Positions 36,297-45,300 of a DNA stretch of 64,000 bases are shown here, piece by piece (the stretch's first letter is position 1; every line of letters starts with the position of its first letter). Position numbers and translations under genes: made by a program. The stretch comes from Antrihabitans spumae (GTDB taxonomy: Bacteria; Actinomycetota; Actinomycetes; Mycobacteriales; Mycobacteriaceae): positions 1 through 64,000 of the forward strand of contig NZ_JBIMSN010000062.1 of the NCBI RefSeq assembly GCF_043944905.1, in the 5' to 3' direction. Below the pieces are notes generated by a model, which was given only the letters and a program-made list of their open reading frames with translations, was not told the DNA's origin and did no database searches.

Positions 36297-37274
36297 TTAC
36301 TTGGCGGCATTCGCGAGCGCAGGCTCGAGCTTCTTCAGCAGGTACGGCAACGACAGTGGTGTCGGCTGGTTCAGACCGCTGATGTCGACGATGTCGAGGA
36401 AGATGATGCTGCCCTTCTCGACCGACGGCAGTGTTGCGTACGCGGGAAGCTTCTTGTACGGCTCCTCCTGACCGGTCGCGACCAGTAGGTCGGAGGTCAG
36501 ATCGCCGAAGCGTTCCGGTGACAGCGCAAGCCGTCCGCCTTTACTCGACTCTTCCGCCAACTTCGGTGGCACCGACATGCCGAGCTTGATGAACATCTCG
36601 CTGCTGCCGTCCTTGGGATCGGCGAGCACCATCAACTGCGTCGCGCCTGCGAGGAAGCACGTCAGGAAGGTCTTGCCCTGCAGACCGGGGTACTTCTTCG
36701 CGACCGCGTCGATCTGGCCGTTGACGTCCGCGATGACCTTGTCGGCCTCGGCTTCCTTGTTCAGAACGCGGCCGAGTGTCGAGACCTGATCTCCCCAGGG
36801 GTCGACCTGTGCGGACCCGATGTCGCTGATCGTCGGTGCCAGCTTGCTCAGCTGGTCGTACTTGGCCTGATCGACGGCGAATCCTGAGGCGAGAATCAGA
36901 TCCGGGTTCAGCGCTGCGATCTGTTCGACCAGCTCGGCGGTCGGTTTGAGGGACTCGCCGTCCTGCAGCGCTGCGGGCTCCCACGGCGCGGACTTGCCGC
37001 CGCCGACGACGGCGATATTGTCGACGTAACCGACCGGTGTGACGCCGAGGGACAGTGTGGCGTCGATCCACTGGTTGCCGATCGCGACGATCCGGGTGGG
37101 GGTGCCTTCGATCGTCGTCTCGCCCTTTTGGTGCTTGATGGTGATGGAGTTGTCGGAGTTACCCGCCTCGCCGGTGTCGGAACCACACGCCACGGCGGTG
37201 AGCGCGAGTCCGCTCGCCAGCATCGCGGCCGCGACCTTCCGCCACCCGCGTGCGGATGTTCGATTTGTGCTCAA
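36297..37274 (-). CDS. iron-siderophore ABC transporter substrate-binding lipoprotein
   Basis: The 325-residue protein has a lipoprotein signal peptide (Arg/Lys n-region, hydrophobic core, lipobox LTAVACG with Cys near residue 30). A periplasmic-binding fold of the FecB/FhuD type follows, with TRIVAIGNQWIDATLSLGVTPVG near the N-lobe and ALNPDLILASGF in the middle. It should bind ferric siderophore at the outer face of the membrane and hand it to an ABC importer, which is not in this window. The start is a TTG at 37274, well supported by AGGAG six bases upstream. An IdeR-like box at 37339-37357 indicates iron repression. It converges with nbtE, so export product and import receptor flank the cluster. 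Confidence 0.9.
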   Translation of the reverse strand: MSTNRTSARGWRKVAAAMLASGLALTAVACGSDTGEAGNSDNSITIKHQKGETTIEGTPTRIVAIGNQWIDATLSLGVTPVGYVDNIAVVGGGKSAPWEPAALQDGESLKPTAELVEQIAALNPDLILASGFAVDQAKYDQLSKLAPTISDIGSAQVDPWGDQVSTLGRVLNKEAEADKVIADVNGQIDAVAKKYPGLQGKTFLTCFLAGATQLMVLADPKDGSSEMFIKLGMSVPPKLAEESSKGGRLALSPERFGDLTSDLLVATGQEEPYKKLPAYATLPSVEKGSIIFLDIVDISGLNQPTPLSLPYLLKKLEPALANAAK

Positions 37275-37338
37275 CGGCTACTCCTGGTTCGTTGCGTCGA
37301 CGTGTGCCGAACGCGGTGGACTGCAAAAAGTGCCCGAT

Positions 37339-37357
37339 GTAGGTAAGGCTAAGCAAG
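37339..37357. promoter_or_regulatory. IdeR/DtxR-like iron box upstream of the siderophore-binding gene
   Basis: GTAGGTAAGGCTAAGCAAG matches the IdeR consensus in TAGGTWAGGCTAA with a weaker right arm. It is 65 nt from the binding-protein start. It is also only 16 bp upstream of the -35 element of the divergent rplN promoter, so a bound regulator would be next to ribosomal transcription. Confidence 0.68.
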
Positions 37358-37373
37358 TATATGGGACCTGGAT

Positions 37374-37415
37374 TTGGAGGAGACCTGCGGATTCGCCTAC
37401 ACTCGCTTGGTTGCC
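37374..37415 (+). promoter_or_regulatory. Predicted promoter of the rplN-rplX-rplE-rpsN block
   Basis: TTGGAG (37374-37379), 18 bp, TACACT (37398-37403) in the context GCCTACACT, then 5 bp and GGTTGCC (37409-37415). It is nearly the same as the promoter before rpsH. A leader of about 150 nt without any recognisable gene follows. Confidence 0.65.
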
Positions 37416-37420
37416 TGCGG
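37410..37420 (+). repeat. 11-bp direct repeat at the right flank of the siderophore insertion
   Basis: GTTGCCTGCGG matches 20425-20435 in the same orientation. This copy overlaps the GGTTGCC block of the rplN promoter module. Confidence 0.3.
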
Positions 37421-37559
37421 ACAGCTATGTCCATGATCCGGCAGTGAACCCCCTGTGGTCGTCAAACACCGCGGGCAGGCGCGCGTCCGGTGGCGACACG
37501 ACCATGTCCGCCGGGTCGGAATCCGGCGTACACCAAATCCAGGTCAGGGAGTAGACCAA

Positions 37560-37928
37560 GTGATTCAGCAGGAGTCGCGACTTCGCGTCGCCGACAACAC
37601 GGGCGCCAAGGAAATCTTGTGCATCCGCGTTCTCGGTGGTTCGTCACGTCGCTACGCCGGGATCGGCGACATCATCGTCGCCACCGTCAAAGACGCGATC
37701 CCAGGCGGCAACATCAAAAAGGGTGAGGTCGTCAAGGCCGTCATCGTGCGCACCACCAAGGAGCGCCGCAGGCCGGACGGTTCTTACATCAAGTTCGACG
37801 AGAACGCAGCCGTCCTCATCAAGCCGGACCACGATCCCCGTGGCACCCGCATCTTCGGACCGGTCGGTCGCGAACTGCGCGACAAGAAGTTCATGAAGAT
37901 CGTGTCGTTGGCACCGGAGGTGGTCTGA
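37560..37928 (+). CDS. rplN: 50S ribosomal protein L14
   Basis: The 122-residue product IQQESRLRVADNTGAKEILC is L14, which contacts the 30S subunit in bridge B8. The GTG at 37560 gives the family start; a longer frame to 37455 is leader. It is normally the first gene after rpsQ and heads the second ribosomal block here, under its own promoter. Confidence 0.97.
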   Translation: MIQQESRLRVADNTGAKEILCIRVLGGSSRRYAGIGDIIVATVKDAIPGGNIKKGEVVKAVIVRTTKERRRPDGSYIKFDENAAVLIKPDHDPRGTRIFGPVGRELRDKKFMKIVSLAPEVV

Positions 37929-38243
37929 GTGAAGATTCATAAGGGCGACACCGTTCTCGTCATCTCTGGCAAGGACAAGGGCGCGAAGGGCAAGGTCATT
38001 GCGTCCTACCCCGCGACCGACAAGGTCCTCGTCGAGGGCGTCAACCGCATCAAGAAGCACACCGCAGTCTCCGCCAACCAGCGTGGCGCGCAGTCCGGCG
38101 GAATCGTGACCCAGGAAGCCCCGATCCACGTCTCGAACGTGGCAGTCGTCGACTCCGATGGCAACTCGACTCGAGTCGGCTACCGGACGGACGAGAACGG
38201 CAAGCGGGTCCGGATTTCCCGTAAGAGCGGGAAGGACATCTGA
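37929..38243 (+). CDS. rplX: 50S ribosomal protein L24
   Basis: The 104-residue product contains the KOW motif HKGDTVLVISGKDKGAKGKV and GGIVTQEAPIHVSNV, typical of L24, an initiator of 50S assembly. The GTG start follows the rplN stop directly (TGAGTG). Confidence 0.97.
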   Translation: MKIHKGDTVLVISGKDKGAKGKVIASYPATDKVLVEGVNRIKKHTAVSANQRGAQSGGIVTQEAPIHVSNVAVVDSDGNSTRVGYRTDENGKRVRISRKSGKDI

Positions 38244-38245
38244 TA

Positions 38246-38812
38246 ATGACCACCACCGAGAACAAAGTTCAGCCCCGTCTGAAGCTGCGCTACCGCGCGG
38301 AGATCAAAGACGCCCTGAACGAAGAGTTCAACTACGACAACGTCATGCAGATCCCCGGCGTCGTCAAGGTCGTCGTCAACATGGGTGTCGGCGACGCCGC
38401 TCGTGACGCGAAGCTGATCAACGGCGCGGTCGCAGACCTCGCACTGATCACCGGCCAGAAGCCCGAGATCCGCAAGGCTCGTAAGTCCATCGCACAGTTC
38501 AAGCTGCGCGAAGGCATGCCGATCGGCGCACGCGTCACCCTTCGTGGCGACCGTATGTGGGAGTTCCTCGATCGCCTCACCTCGATCGCACTGCCCCGCA
38601 TCAGGGACTTCCGTGGCCTGTCGCCGAAGCAGTTCGACGGCAACGGCAACTACACGTTCGGCCTCAACGAGCAGTCGATGTTCCACGAGATCGACGTCGA
38701 CAACATCGATCGGCCCCGCGGTATGGACATCACCGTTGTGACCACCGCGACCAACAACGACGAAGGCCGTGCATTGCTCAAGCACCTCGGCTTTCCGTTC
38801 AAGGAGAACTGA
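38246..38812 (+). CDS. rplE: 50S ribosomal protein L5
   Basis: The 188-residue product includes the L5 segment NVMQIPGVVKVVVNMGVGDA and LPRIRDFRGLSPKQFDGNGN. L5 binds 5S rRNA in the central protuberance. Normal length. It starts two bases after the rplX stop. Confidence 0.97.
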   Translation: MTTTENKVQPRLKLRYRAEIKDALNEEFNYDNVMQIPGVVKVVVNMGVGDAARDAKLINGAVADLALITGQKPEIRKARKSIAQFKLREGMPIGARVTLRGDRMWEFLDRLTSIALPRIRDFRGLSPKQFDGNGNYTFGLNEQSMFHEIDVDNIDRPRGMDITVVTTATNNDEGRALLKHLGFPFKEN

Positions 38813-38816
38813 GTAC

Positions 38817-39002
38817 ATGGCGAAGAAGGCGCTGGTCAACAAGGCCAACAAGAAGCCCAAGTTCGCGGTGCGTGCATACACGCGCTGCCAGCGATGCGGC
38901 CGACCGCACGCGGTGTTCCGCAAGTTCGGATTGTGCCGCATCTGCGTGCGCGAGATGGCGCACCGCGGCGAACTGCCGGGCGTTCGCAAGAGCTCCTGGT
39001 AA
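38817..39002 (+). CDS. rpsN: 30S ribosomal protein S14, zinc-binding (type Z)
   Basis: The start is the ATG at 38817, giving the 61-residue product AKKALVNKANKKPKFAVRAY. It holds four zinc ligands in CQRC and CRIC, so it is the C+ paralogue. rpsH should follow it directly in the spc operon, but a terminator and 24 kb of other DNA intervene. Confidence 0.97.
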   Translation: MAKKALVNKANKKPKFAVRAYTRCQRCGRPHAVFRKFGLCRICVREMAHRGELPGVRKSSW

Positions 39003-39023
39003 ACAGCTTCAGCTGAACGTTGG

Positions 39024-39051
39024 GCACGGACTCCCTGTGGAGTCCGTGCCT
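39024..39051 (+). terminator. Rho-independent-type terminator after rpsN
   Basis: GGCACGGACTCC (39024-39035) pairs perfectly with GGAGTCCGTGCC (39040-39051) around CTGT and is followed by TTT. It ends the second ribosomal block where the spc operon normally continues. Confidence 0.85.
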
Positions 39052-39061
39052 TTCGGCGTTC

Positions 39062-39418
39062 TCAGTCGTTTCGGTCGATCACCTGGGTGATCAACTCGAC
39101 GATCTGATGTTGGCCCGCCGCGACCGCATCGAATTTGGCGCGCATTTCGGTGAAGCCGCTGTTCATCGTGCTTCTAAGGTTGGAACTTTCGGTGTGAATG
39201 CCGACGATATCCGCCCGTGTTGCGTTGTGCAGCAGCGTGTTCAGCTCACGGAACTCGCGAATCTCGCCACGAATCTCGACGACATCGCGGTCTGCCCCAC
39301 CCGCAAGGACACGCGCAGCCGCGGCATCCTGCTCTGTGCGCTGAACTGTTTGCTTCAGCTCGCCGACCGTCGTCTCGAGTGCTGCCACCCCTGCTTCCAA
39401 ATCCCCCGATTCGCTCAT
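39062..39418 (-). CDS. hypothetical coiled-coil protein
   Basis: This 118-residue protein has no family I recognise. The first half (LEAGVAALETTVGELKQTVQ... to about residue 60) shows heptad spacing of Leu/Val typical of a coiled coil. The C-terminal part (RSTMNSGFTEMRAKFDAVAAGQHQIVELI) is also amphipathic. No signal peptide, membrane segment or Cys is present. It starts at 39418, converges on the rpsN terminator and is divergent from the Wadjet operon. Its place at the junction suggests it belongs to the inserted segment. It might be an accessory of the condensin-like Wadjet complex, but nothing in the sequence shows this. Confidence 0.6.
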   Translation of the reverse strand: MSESGDLEAGVAALETTVGELKQTVQRTEQDAAAARVLAGGADRDVVEIRGEIREFRELNTLLHNATRADIVGIHTESSNLRSTMNSGFTEMRAKFDAVAAGQHQIVELITQVIDRND

Positions 39419-39537
39419 GGGAAGAGGGTACTCGGAGTGGCTGACAGCGTCGGGTGCTTAGCGCACTCGATCGCCCGTCGGCCGTGTCTTGTCGGGTTGC
39501 AGAACTACACTTCTTCCCGATGCCTCTAGGAGTGGAC

Positions 39538-41154
39538 ATGAATGAGTACGCTGCGCCCGGCGTTCCCGAAGCTGAAGCCGAAGCCGAAGCACTGCCGGCG
39601 GAAGCGTCGGGTCCAAAGCCGTTCGCGCACGTCAACGCGGTCAACGCAGGCCAGTACCGGCGGATCATGTCAGCGTTCGTCGTCGCGAAGCGACGCTTCA
39701 CCGTGCACCTGCGGCCCGAGGACGTCCGCGACTACCTGGTGGATTCAGGCGCGACGGCCCCGGACCTCGAAACGGTTGTGGACGCGCTCGGGCGCCTGCA
39801 GGCGTGGGGAAACTTGCGATCCGATCCGGATACGAGCCGGGTGAGCACCATCGAGGAGTTTCATCGTGCTCGCTATCTATTTCAGTTGACCCGCGAGGGC
39901 GAAGCGGCAGAGGATGCTCTGGCGGCCTACGAGGAAGCACTAGGACGTCGGGGTGCGTTGCAGGCCGCAGCTCTCGGCGACATCGTCGTGCAGCTGCGCG
40001 CGTTGGTGGAACTTGCGGCTGTGCCCGATCCCGACGCTGCACGAGTGCACCTCTCATTGGATCAGCTCACGTCTCGATTCACCGATCTCGCCGATAATGC
40101 GCAGGCGTTCATGTCGTCGTTGCAGCGGACGATCGATCTGCGCGATGCGGAGGTGGACGCGTTCCTAGCCTACAAGGACAGGCTGATCGAGTATCTCGAA
40201 CGGTTTATCAAGGACCTCGTGGCGACGGGCGCAGAGATTGCGGGTCTCGTAATTGCGCTGCAGGAGCTGGGCGTCGAGCGATTGCTCGACATCGCAGCCA
40301 GCAGAGTGAGCGCCGACGCCGCGCCGGGTGAAGACGCTGACGGCCCGAATCGCGAGTTCGTGCGCCAGCGCCTGCTATGGGCGGACCGGTGGGTAGGTTT
40401 TCGAGGTTGGTTCCTGTCCGAGCCTGGACGCGCCAGTCAGGCATCCTTGCTGCGGACGCAGGCTCGTGCCGCGGTACCGCGACTGCTTGCCGTTGTCTCC
40501 ACCCTCAACGACCGCCGCGCTGGGCGCTCCGACCGCAGCGCAGACTTCCGCACTCTCGCTCTCTGGTTTGCGCAAGCACCGGATGACGCATCGTTGCATC
40601 GGTTGTGGCGTTCCGCGTTCGGCTTGCACTCATCTCGGCATCTCACGATCGATGCCGAGACGCTAGATGCACGCCAAACGTCACCGGTCCGGCCGACGAC
40701 GTCATGGACCGCGGCGCCACCCATCACGATCAGCCCACGGCTGCGCGAGACCGGACATTACGAGCGGAGGGGCAAACCCAACAATGTGATCGACCGCAGC
40801 GAGCGGAAGCGGTTTCTTGCCGAGCGTGCGGCCGTCGAGGCTGCGCAGACCGCCGCAGCACGGGAAACTCTTGCGGCGAAGGTTGGTGCTTCGTGCCGAC
40901 TGTCCGACCTCGGAGCGCTGGAGCCCCAAGAGTTCGGACTGTTCCTTCGACTGCTCGGCGACGCACTCTCAGCAAAGACGCCCGGAAAAGGGACCGTCGA
41001 GACGACGACGTCGGACGGCTCGCTTGCTGTAAGCCTCCATCAGCTCGACGGCGATCAGATTGCAGAGATCTATACCGACGCCGGCGTATTTCGAGGCCCT
41101 GACCAACTACTCCGCATTACCGACCTCAGCGTGTCGCGTTCGGAGGCAGTGTGA
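39538..41154 (+). CDS. jetA: Wadjet type II protein JetA (DUF2397/TIGR02677, EptA-like)
   Basis: This 538-residue protein is of the DUF2397 family, the kleisin-like subunit of type II Wadjet (EptABCD) systems. These are SMC-related complexes that recognise and cleave small circular plasmids. The N-terminal segment PFAHVNAVNAGQYRRIMSAF with a winged-helix-like region (DVRDYLV...) is characteristic, as is the later YLFQLTREGEAAEDAL. A long helical middle follows. The ATG at 39538 is preferred because AGGAG lies just before it; an in-frame ATG at 39520 and a start at 39454 are alternatives. TACACT at 39506-39511 could be the -10 element. It overlaps jetB by four bases. Confidence 0.9.
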   Translation: MNEYAAPGVPEAEAEAEALPAEASGPKPFAHVNAVNAGQYRRIMSAFVVAKRRFTVHLRPEDVRDYLVDSGATAPDLETVVDALGRLQAWGNLRSDPDTSRVSTIEEFHRARYLFQLTREGEAAEDALAAYEEALGRRGALQAAALGDIVVQLRALVELAAVPDPDAARVHLSLDQLTSRFTDLADNAQAFMSSLQRTIDLRDAEVDAFLAYKDRLIEYLERFIKDLVATGAEIAGLVIALQELGVERLLDIAASRVSADAAPGEDADGPNREFVRQRLLWADRWVGFRGWFLSEPGRASQASLLRTQARAAVPRLLAVVSTLNDRRAGRSDRSADFRTLALWFAQAPDDASLHRLWRSAFGLHSSRHLTIDAETLDARQTSPVRPTTSWTAAPPITISPRLRETGHYERRGKPNNVIDRSERKRFLAERAAVEAAQTAAARETLAAKVGASCRLSDLGALEPQEFGLFLRLLGDALSAKTPGKGTVETTTSDGSLAVSLHQLDGDQIAEIYTDAGVFRGPDQLLRITDLSVSRSEAV

Positions 41155-42371
41155 CCACCGCGCTGACCGATGCGGTAACGGCACAACGCATCGCCGACCA
41201 ACGCCGCGCCGCGCGGGCTCTGCTTCGCAAGCCTTTGCTTCGCGCCGACGGCGCGGAGGGTGTGGCGTTTGTGCTCGTCACCCGCCATCTCCGTGAGCTG
41301 AGGGAGTGGTTCGATCGGGAGACCGGTTGGCGTCTAGTGGTGAACTCGGAGGTCGCTCGGCTGGTCAAGACAGTGCCAGGCACCGCAGACCACACGCACC
41401 CTGCGCTCGACCGACACCGCAAGATCGCATTCAGCAGGCGCCGCTACGTCGTCACCTGCTTGGCGCTCGCGGTACTCGAGCGCGCGGACAGCCAGATAAC
41501 GCTTGGCCGACTGGCTGAGCACATCGTCGCGGCGGCAGCGGATCCCGGTCTTGTAGATGCCGGTGTCGCGTTCACCCTCGGCAGTCGCGACGAGCGCGGA
41601 GACCTCGTTGCCGCAGCGAGGTTATTGCTCGAGCTCGGGGTGCTCACGCGCGTGGCTGGTGAGGAGCAGGCCTTCGTCGACAACACGGGTGACGTTTTAT
41701 ACGACGTGCGACGCCGCATCACGTCAGCGCTTTTGACCACCACCCGCGGTCCGTCGATGGTGAGCGCCGATTCGATCGAAGATCGTCTCGACGGCATCAC
41801 CGCCGAACTGCCCGCAGCGACGGACGAGCAGCGAAATCGGCGAATCCGATTCCGACTCACCAGAATTCTTCTCGACGAACCTGTCCTGTACTACGACACG
41901 CTGGCCGAGCCCGAGCTTGCATACTTCACGCGCCAGCGCTCGGCAATCTGCGGTCGCATCCAAGCATTCACGGGTCTTGTCGCCGAGACGCGTGCCGAAG
42001 GTATTGCGATGGTCGACCCCGCCGACGACTTGACGGATGTGCGGATGCCGGAGATCGGAACGGACGGTCACGTGACTTTGCTTGTCGCGGAGTGGCTTTC
42101 GCGCGATATCGGTACCTGTGTTCCCGTTGCAGACCTGCGAGGCAAGGTCGCACGTATCGCAGCTGATCATGTCCGACGCCGGGTGTGGAAACGTGCGTCC
42201 GCCGAAGATGGTGCCGAGGCTGAACTGGTAGAGACCGCGATCAGAAAACTCGAGGCATTGCGACTGGTGCAGCGGTCCGTCGACGGCGTGCGGCCGCTGC
42301 CCGCGATCTCGCGCTACGCGTTGGCGGAGCCCACGGTAAGTGGCAGCCGCAGCGCGGGGGCGAATCGATGA
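41151..42371 (+). CDS. jetB: Wadjet type II protein JetB (DUF2398/TIGR02678, EptB-like)
   Basis: This 406-residue protein is of the DUF2398 family, the winged-helix KITE-like subunit of type II Wadjet. Segments such as RRAARALLRKPLLRADG, the RHLRELREWFDRETGWRL region and RKIAFSRRRYVVTCLALAVLE fit the family start. The part near RRRITSALLTTT and the C-terminal LEALRLVQRSVDGVRPLPAISRYAL also fit. It overlaps jetA upstream and jetC downstream by four bases each, so the subunits are made in coupled amounts. Confidence 0.9.
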   Translation: MTTALTDAVTAQRIADQRRAARALLRKPLLRADGAEGVAFVLVTRHLRELREWFDRETGWRLVVNSEVARLVKTVPGTADHTHPALDRHRKIAFSRRRYVVTCLALAVLERADSQITLGRLAEHIVAAAADPGLVDAGVAFTLGSRDERGDLVAAARLLLELGVLTRVAGEEQAFVDNTGDVLYDVRRRITSALLTTTRGPSMVSADSIEDRLDGITAELPAATDEQRNRRIRFRLTRILLDEPVLYYDTLAEPELAYFTRQRSAICGRIQAFTGLVAETRAEGIAMVDPADDLTDVRMPEIGTDGHVTLLVAEWLSRDIGTCVPVADLRGKVARIAADHVRRRVWKRASAEDGAEAELVETAIRKLEALRLVQRSVDGVRPLPAISRYALAEPTVSGSRSAGANR

Positions 42372-45300
42372 GCGCTACGTTGCCTCGACCGACTGCGGAG
42401 CGCTGGAAGCCCTTGCGTGCGGGGCTGATCGACGTCTTCTACTACGACGTCGAGGAGTTTTGGTTCCGCGACGGCCGGTTGTTGCTGCGCGGTAACAACG
42501 GAACCGGCAAGTCGAAAGTTCTCGCCCTTCTGCTTCCGTTCCTGCTCGACGCGGACCTATCGGCGCATCGCGTAGAGCCTGACGCGGATCCGCGGAAAAG
42601 AATGGAATGGAATCTGCTCCTAGGTGGTGTGCATCCACATCCAGAACGGGTGGGTTACACGTGGCTCGAGTTCGGCCGCTGCGATTCCAACGGCGCGGAG
42701 CATTACCGCACAATCGGCTGCGGTATGAAGGCTGTTGCCGGCCGCGGCGTCACGCCCTGGTTCTTCGTAACCCAGGCGCGGGTAGGAGCCGACCTTCATC
42801 TAGTCGACGCGCACCGCACTCCTTTGACGAAGGATCGGCTGACAGATGCCTTGGGTGAAGCCGGTCAGCGCTACGACAAGGCTCGTGACTATCGTCGGGC
42901 CGTTGACGAGACGCTGTTCGGTCTTGGCGAGCAGCGCTACGGCGCTTTGGTGGATCTGCTGATTCAGCTTCGGCAGCCGCAGTTGTCGAAGCGGCCGACC
43001 GAAGCCGCGTTATCGAATGCACTGACAGAATCTCTGCCGCCGCTCGGGCAGGCGATTCTCGCCGATGTTGCAGAGGCGTTCCGCAGTTTGGAAGAGGACC
43101 GTGTCGAGCTCGCTGACATGCGGGAGGCGATGGTGGTCGCGACGGCATTCCTCGATCACTATCGCAACTACGCGCGGGTGGCGACGCGCCGTAAGGCAGA
43201 GGGCGCGCGGACAACGCAATCGCGCTACGAGAAGCTGGGCCGCGAACTTGGCGACGCGAATCGGAGCCACGCTGCGGCGGTCGAAGAGCTCGCCGATGTC
43301 GACGCCCGGCTGGAGTCTGTGCGCGCCGAAGAGGCCAATCTGCTCGAACATCAACGAGGTCTGCACGACAGCAAGGCCATGAATGCTTCACGCGACCTGG
43401 AAAATGCACGGCAGCGCGCCGAGAAGGCCCGCTCGATCGCCGCCGACCTCGAGGTGCAACGCGAGGGCGCCGAAGCCGACCAGATCCGTCTGCACCAACG
43501 ATTCGAGCGTGCGCACTCCGACCTCGACAAGGCTCGTGACGCGCGCACCAGTGCGCGGGACGCAGCACGACGCGATGCGCTCGGAGCTGCAGTCGAGGCT
43601 TCACACGCAGCGCTGGACTCCCGGCTGGACAGTAATGGTGCCACCGAATTACGTCGGGCGACTGCGTCTTTGGTTGCTCGGCAGAAGTCCGCTGTCGAAC
43701 ATATCGCGACGCGTATCAGTGCCGTCGAGAATGCGCACCGAGACCTACTCGAGGCACGCGGGCGCAGGACCGAACTCGACGAGCGCGCGGCCGAGCTTGC
43801 CGACCGTCGCACGTCGGCAGACGAAGCAGTGAGCTCGGCAGCGGCCGACTATCTGCGCGCAACACGCGAACATCTCACGTCCGCAACGGAATTGGTGCTC
43901 GGAGACCTCGACGATGTGCTCGACGAACTTGCCGAGTGGGCGCAGACGCTCGGCGGCGACAATCCGCTCGTTGCGCGAGCTGAGAGGTACGTCCGGACGG
44001 TCATCGAACAACTCGCCCGGGAGGATGCGGACGCTGGTGCGGCGGAGGCCCAATATCGAGATGCCGTCGCCGAATTGACTGCCGAGCTAGCGCGCTTGGA
44101 AGCGGGAGAGACTGCCGCGCCGCCACGGCGGCACACTGTCGACATCGATGTCGCGCACGAACGGACGGGTGCGCCATTGTGGCGCCTCGTCGAGTTTCGC
44201 TTGGATGTCGACGAGTCCGACCGAGCCGGGCTGGAAGCCGCGCTGGAGGCGGCGGGCGTTCTCGACGCCTGGGTTACCGGCGACGGTGATCTCGTAACTG
44301 CGGGCGAAGTAGTCGTTACCAGTGCCGATCCCGCTCGGGGGCGCACACTCGCCGACGCGTTGTCACCTGCGCTCGATCCGGACGCCGCTGTGCCTGCCGC
44401 CGCTGTGGCCGGTATTCTCGACGCGATCGGATTGGGTTCGCAGTCGACCCACCATTCTTGGGTGGACGTCGCAGGCACGTTCCGTCTCGGTGTGCTCTCC
44501 GGAGCATGGCAGAAGTCGGAGCCACAATATGTCGGCGCAGGTGCTCGCGAGGCCGCGCGTCGGCGTCGTATTGCCTTGTTGCATATAGACATTGAAGCAG
44601 CGGCCGCACGGGTGGCTGCCGTCGAGGCGGTCCGTGCTCGGTTGGGCCGACGCCGCGCCGTAGTGGACGCCGAGTTCGAGGAGCTCCCACGGGATGGCAA
44701 CGTGCGCGCAGCGCACGAGGTGCTCGCTCGGCTCGGCCAGGAATTTGCGGCGTTGCAAATCGCCGTGGACAAGGCAAGTGCCGCAATCGATGTTGCTCAT
44801 GCATCACACGGTGCGCGCGCTGTCGAACTCGAAGCTGACGCACTAGATTCCGGGCTGCCGATCGCTCGGGACGCATTGACAGAGATCGCGGAACGGCTCG
44901 GGGACTACCGCGTCTCGGCTGAGCGCTTGTTCGCTACTGCGGAGGCTTTCAGCGCCGCGGCCGCGGCGGAGGAAGGAGCGCGCGGCGATCTGGAACGTGC
45001 GACCGCCCGGTTCGCCGAACTGCAAGAACGCGTCGCTGACGAACGACGCGAGGCCGACGGCGCCGCCGAATACGTTCGGACGTTGCATGCCAACGTCGGC
45101 GCGGAGGTGGCGCAACTTCAAACCGCGCTGCACCAGGTGGCGGCCGAACTGAGGGCCAACACGCTTGCGAGGAAGGCTGCGGGTGTTGCGCGCGATGGCT
45201 GGTTGGAGAAGCGCGGCCGTGCCGACGAGGCGCGCAGATTGTTGACCGAGCAGATCGAGCTGGCTGCGGCGGAGCGCTCAGCCGCTACCGAGACGCTTCG

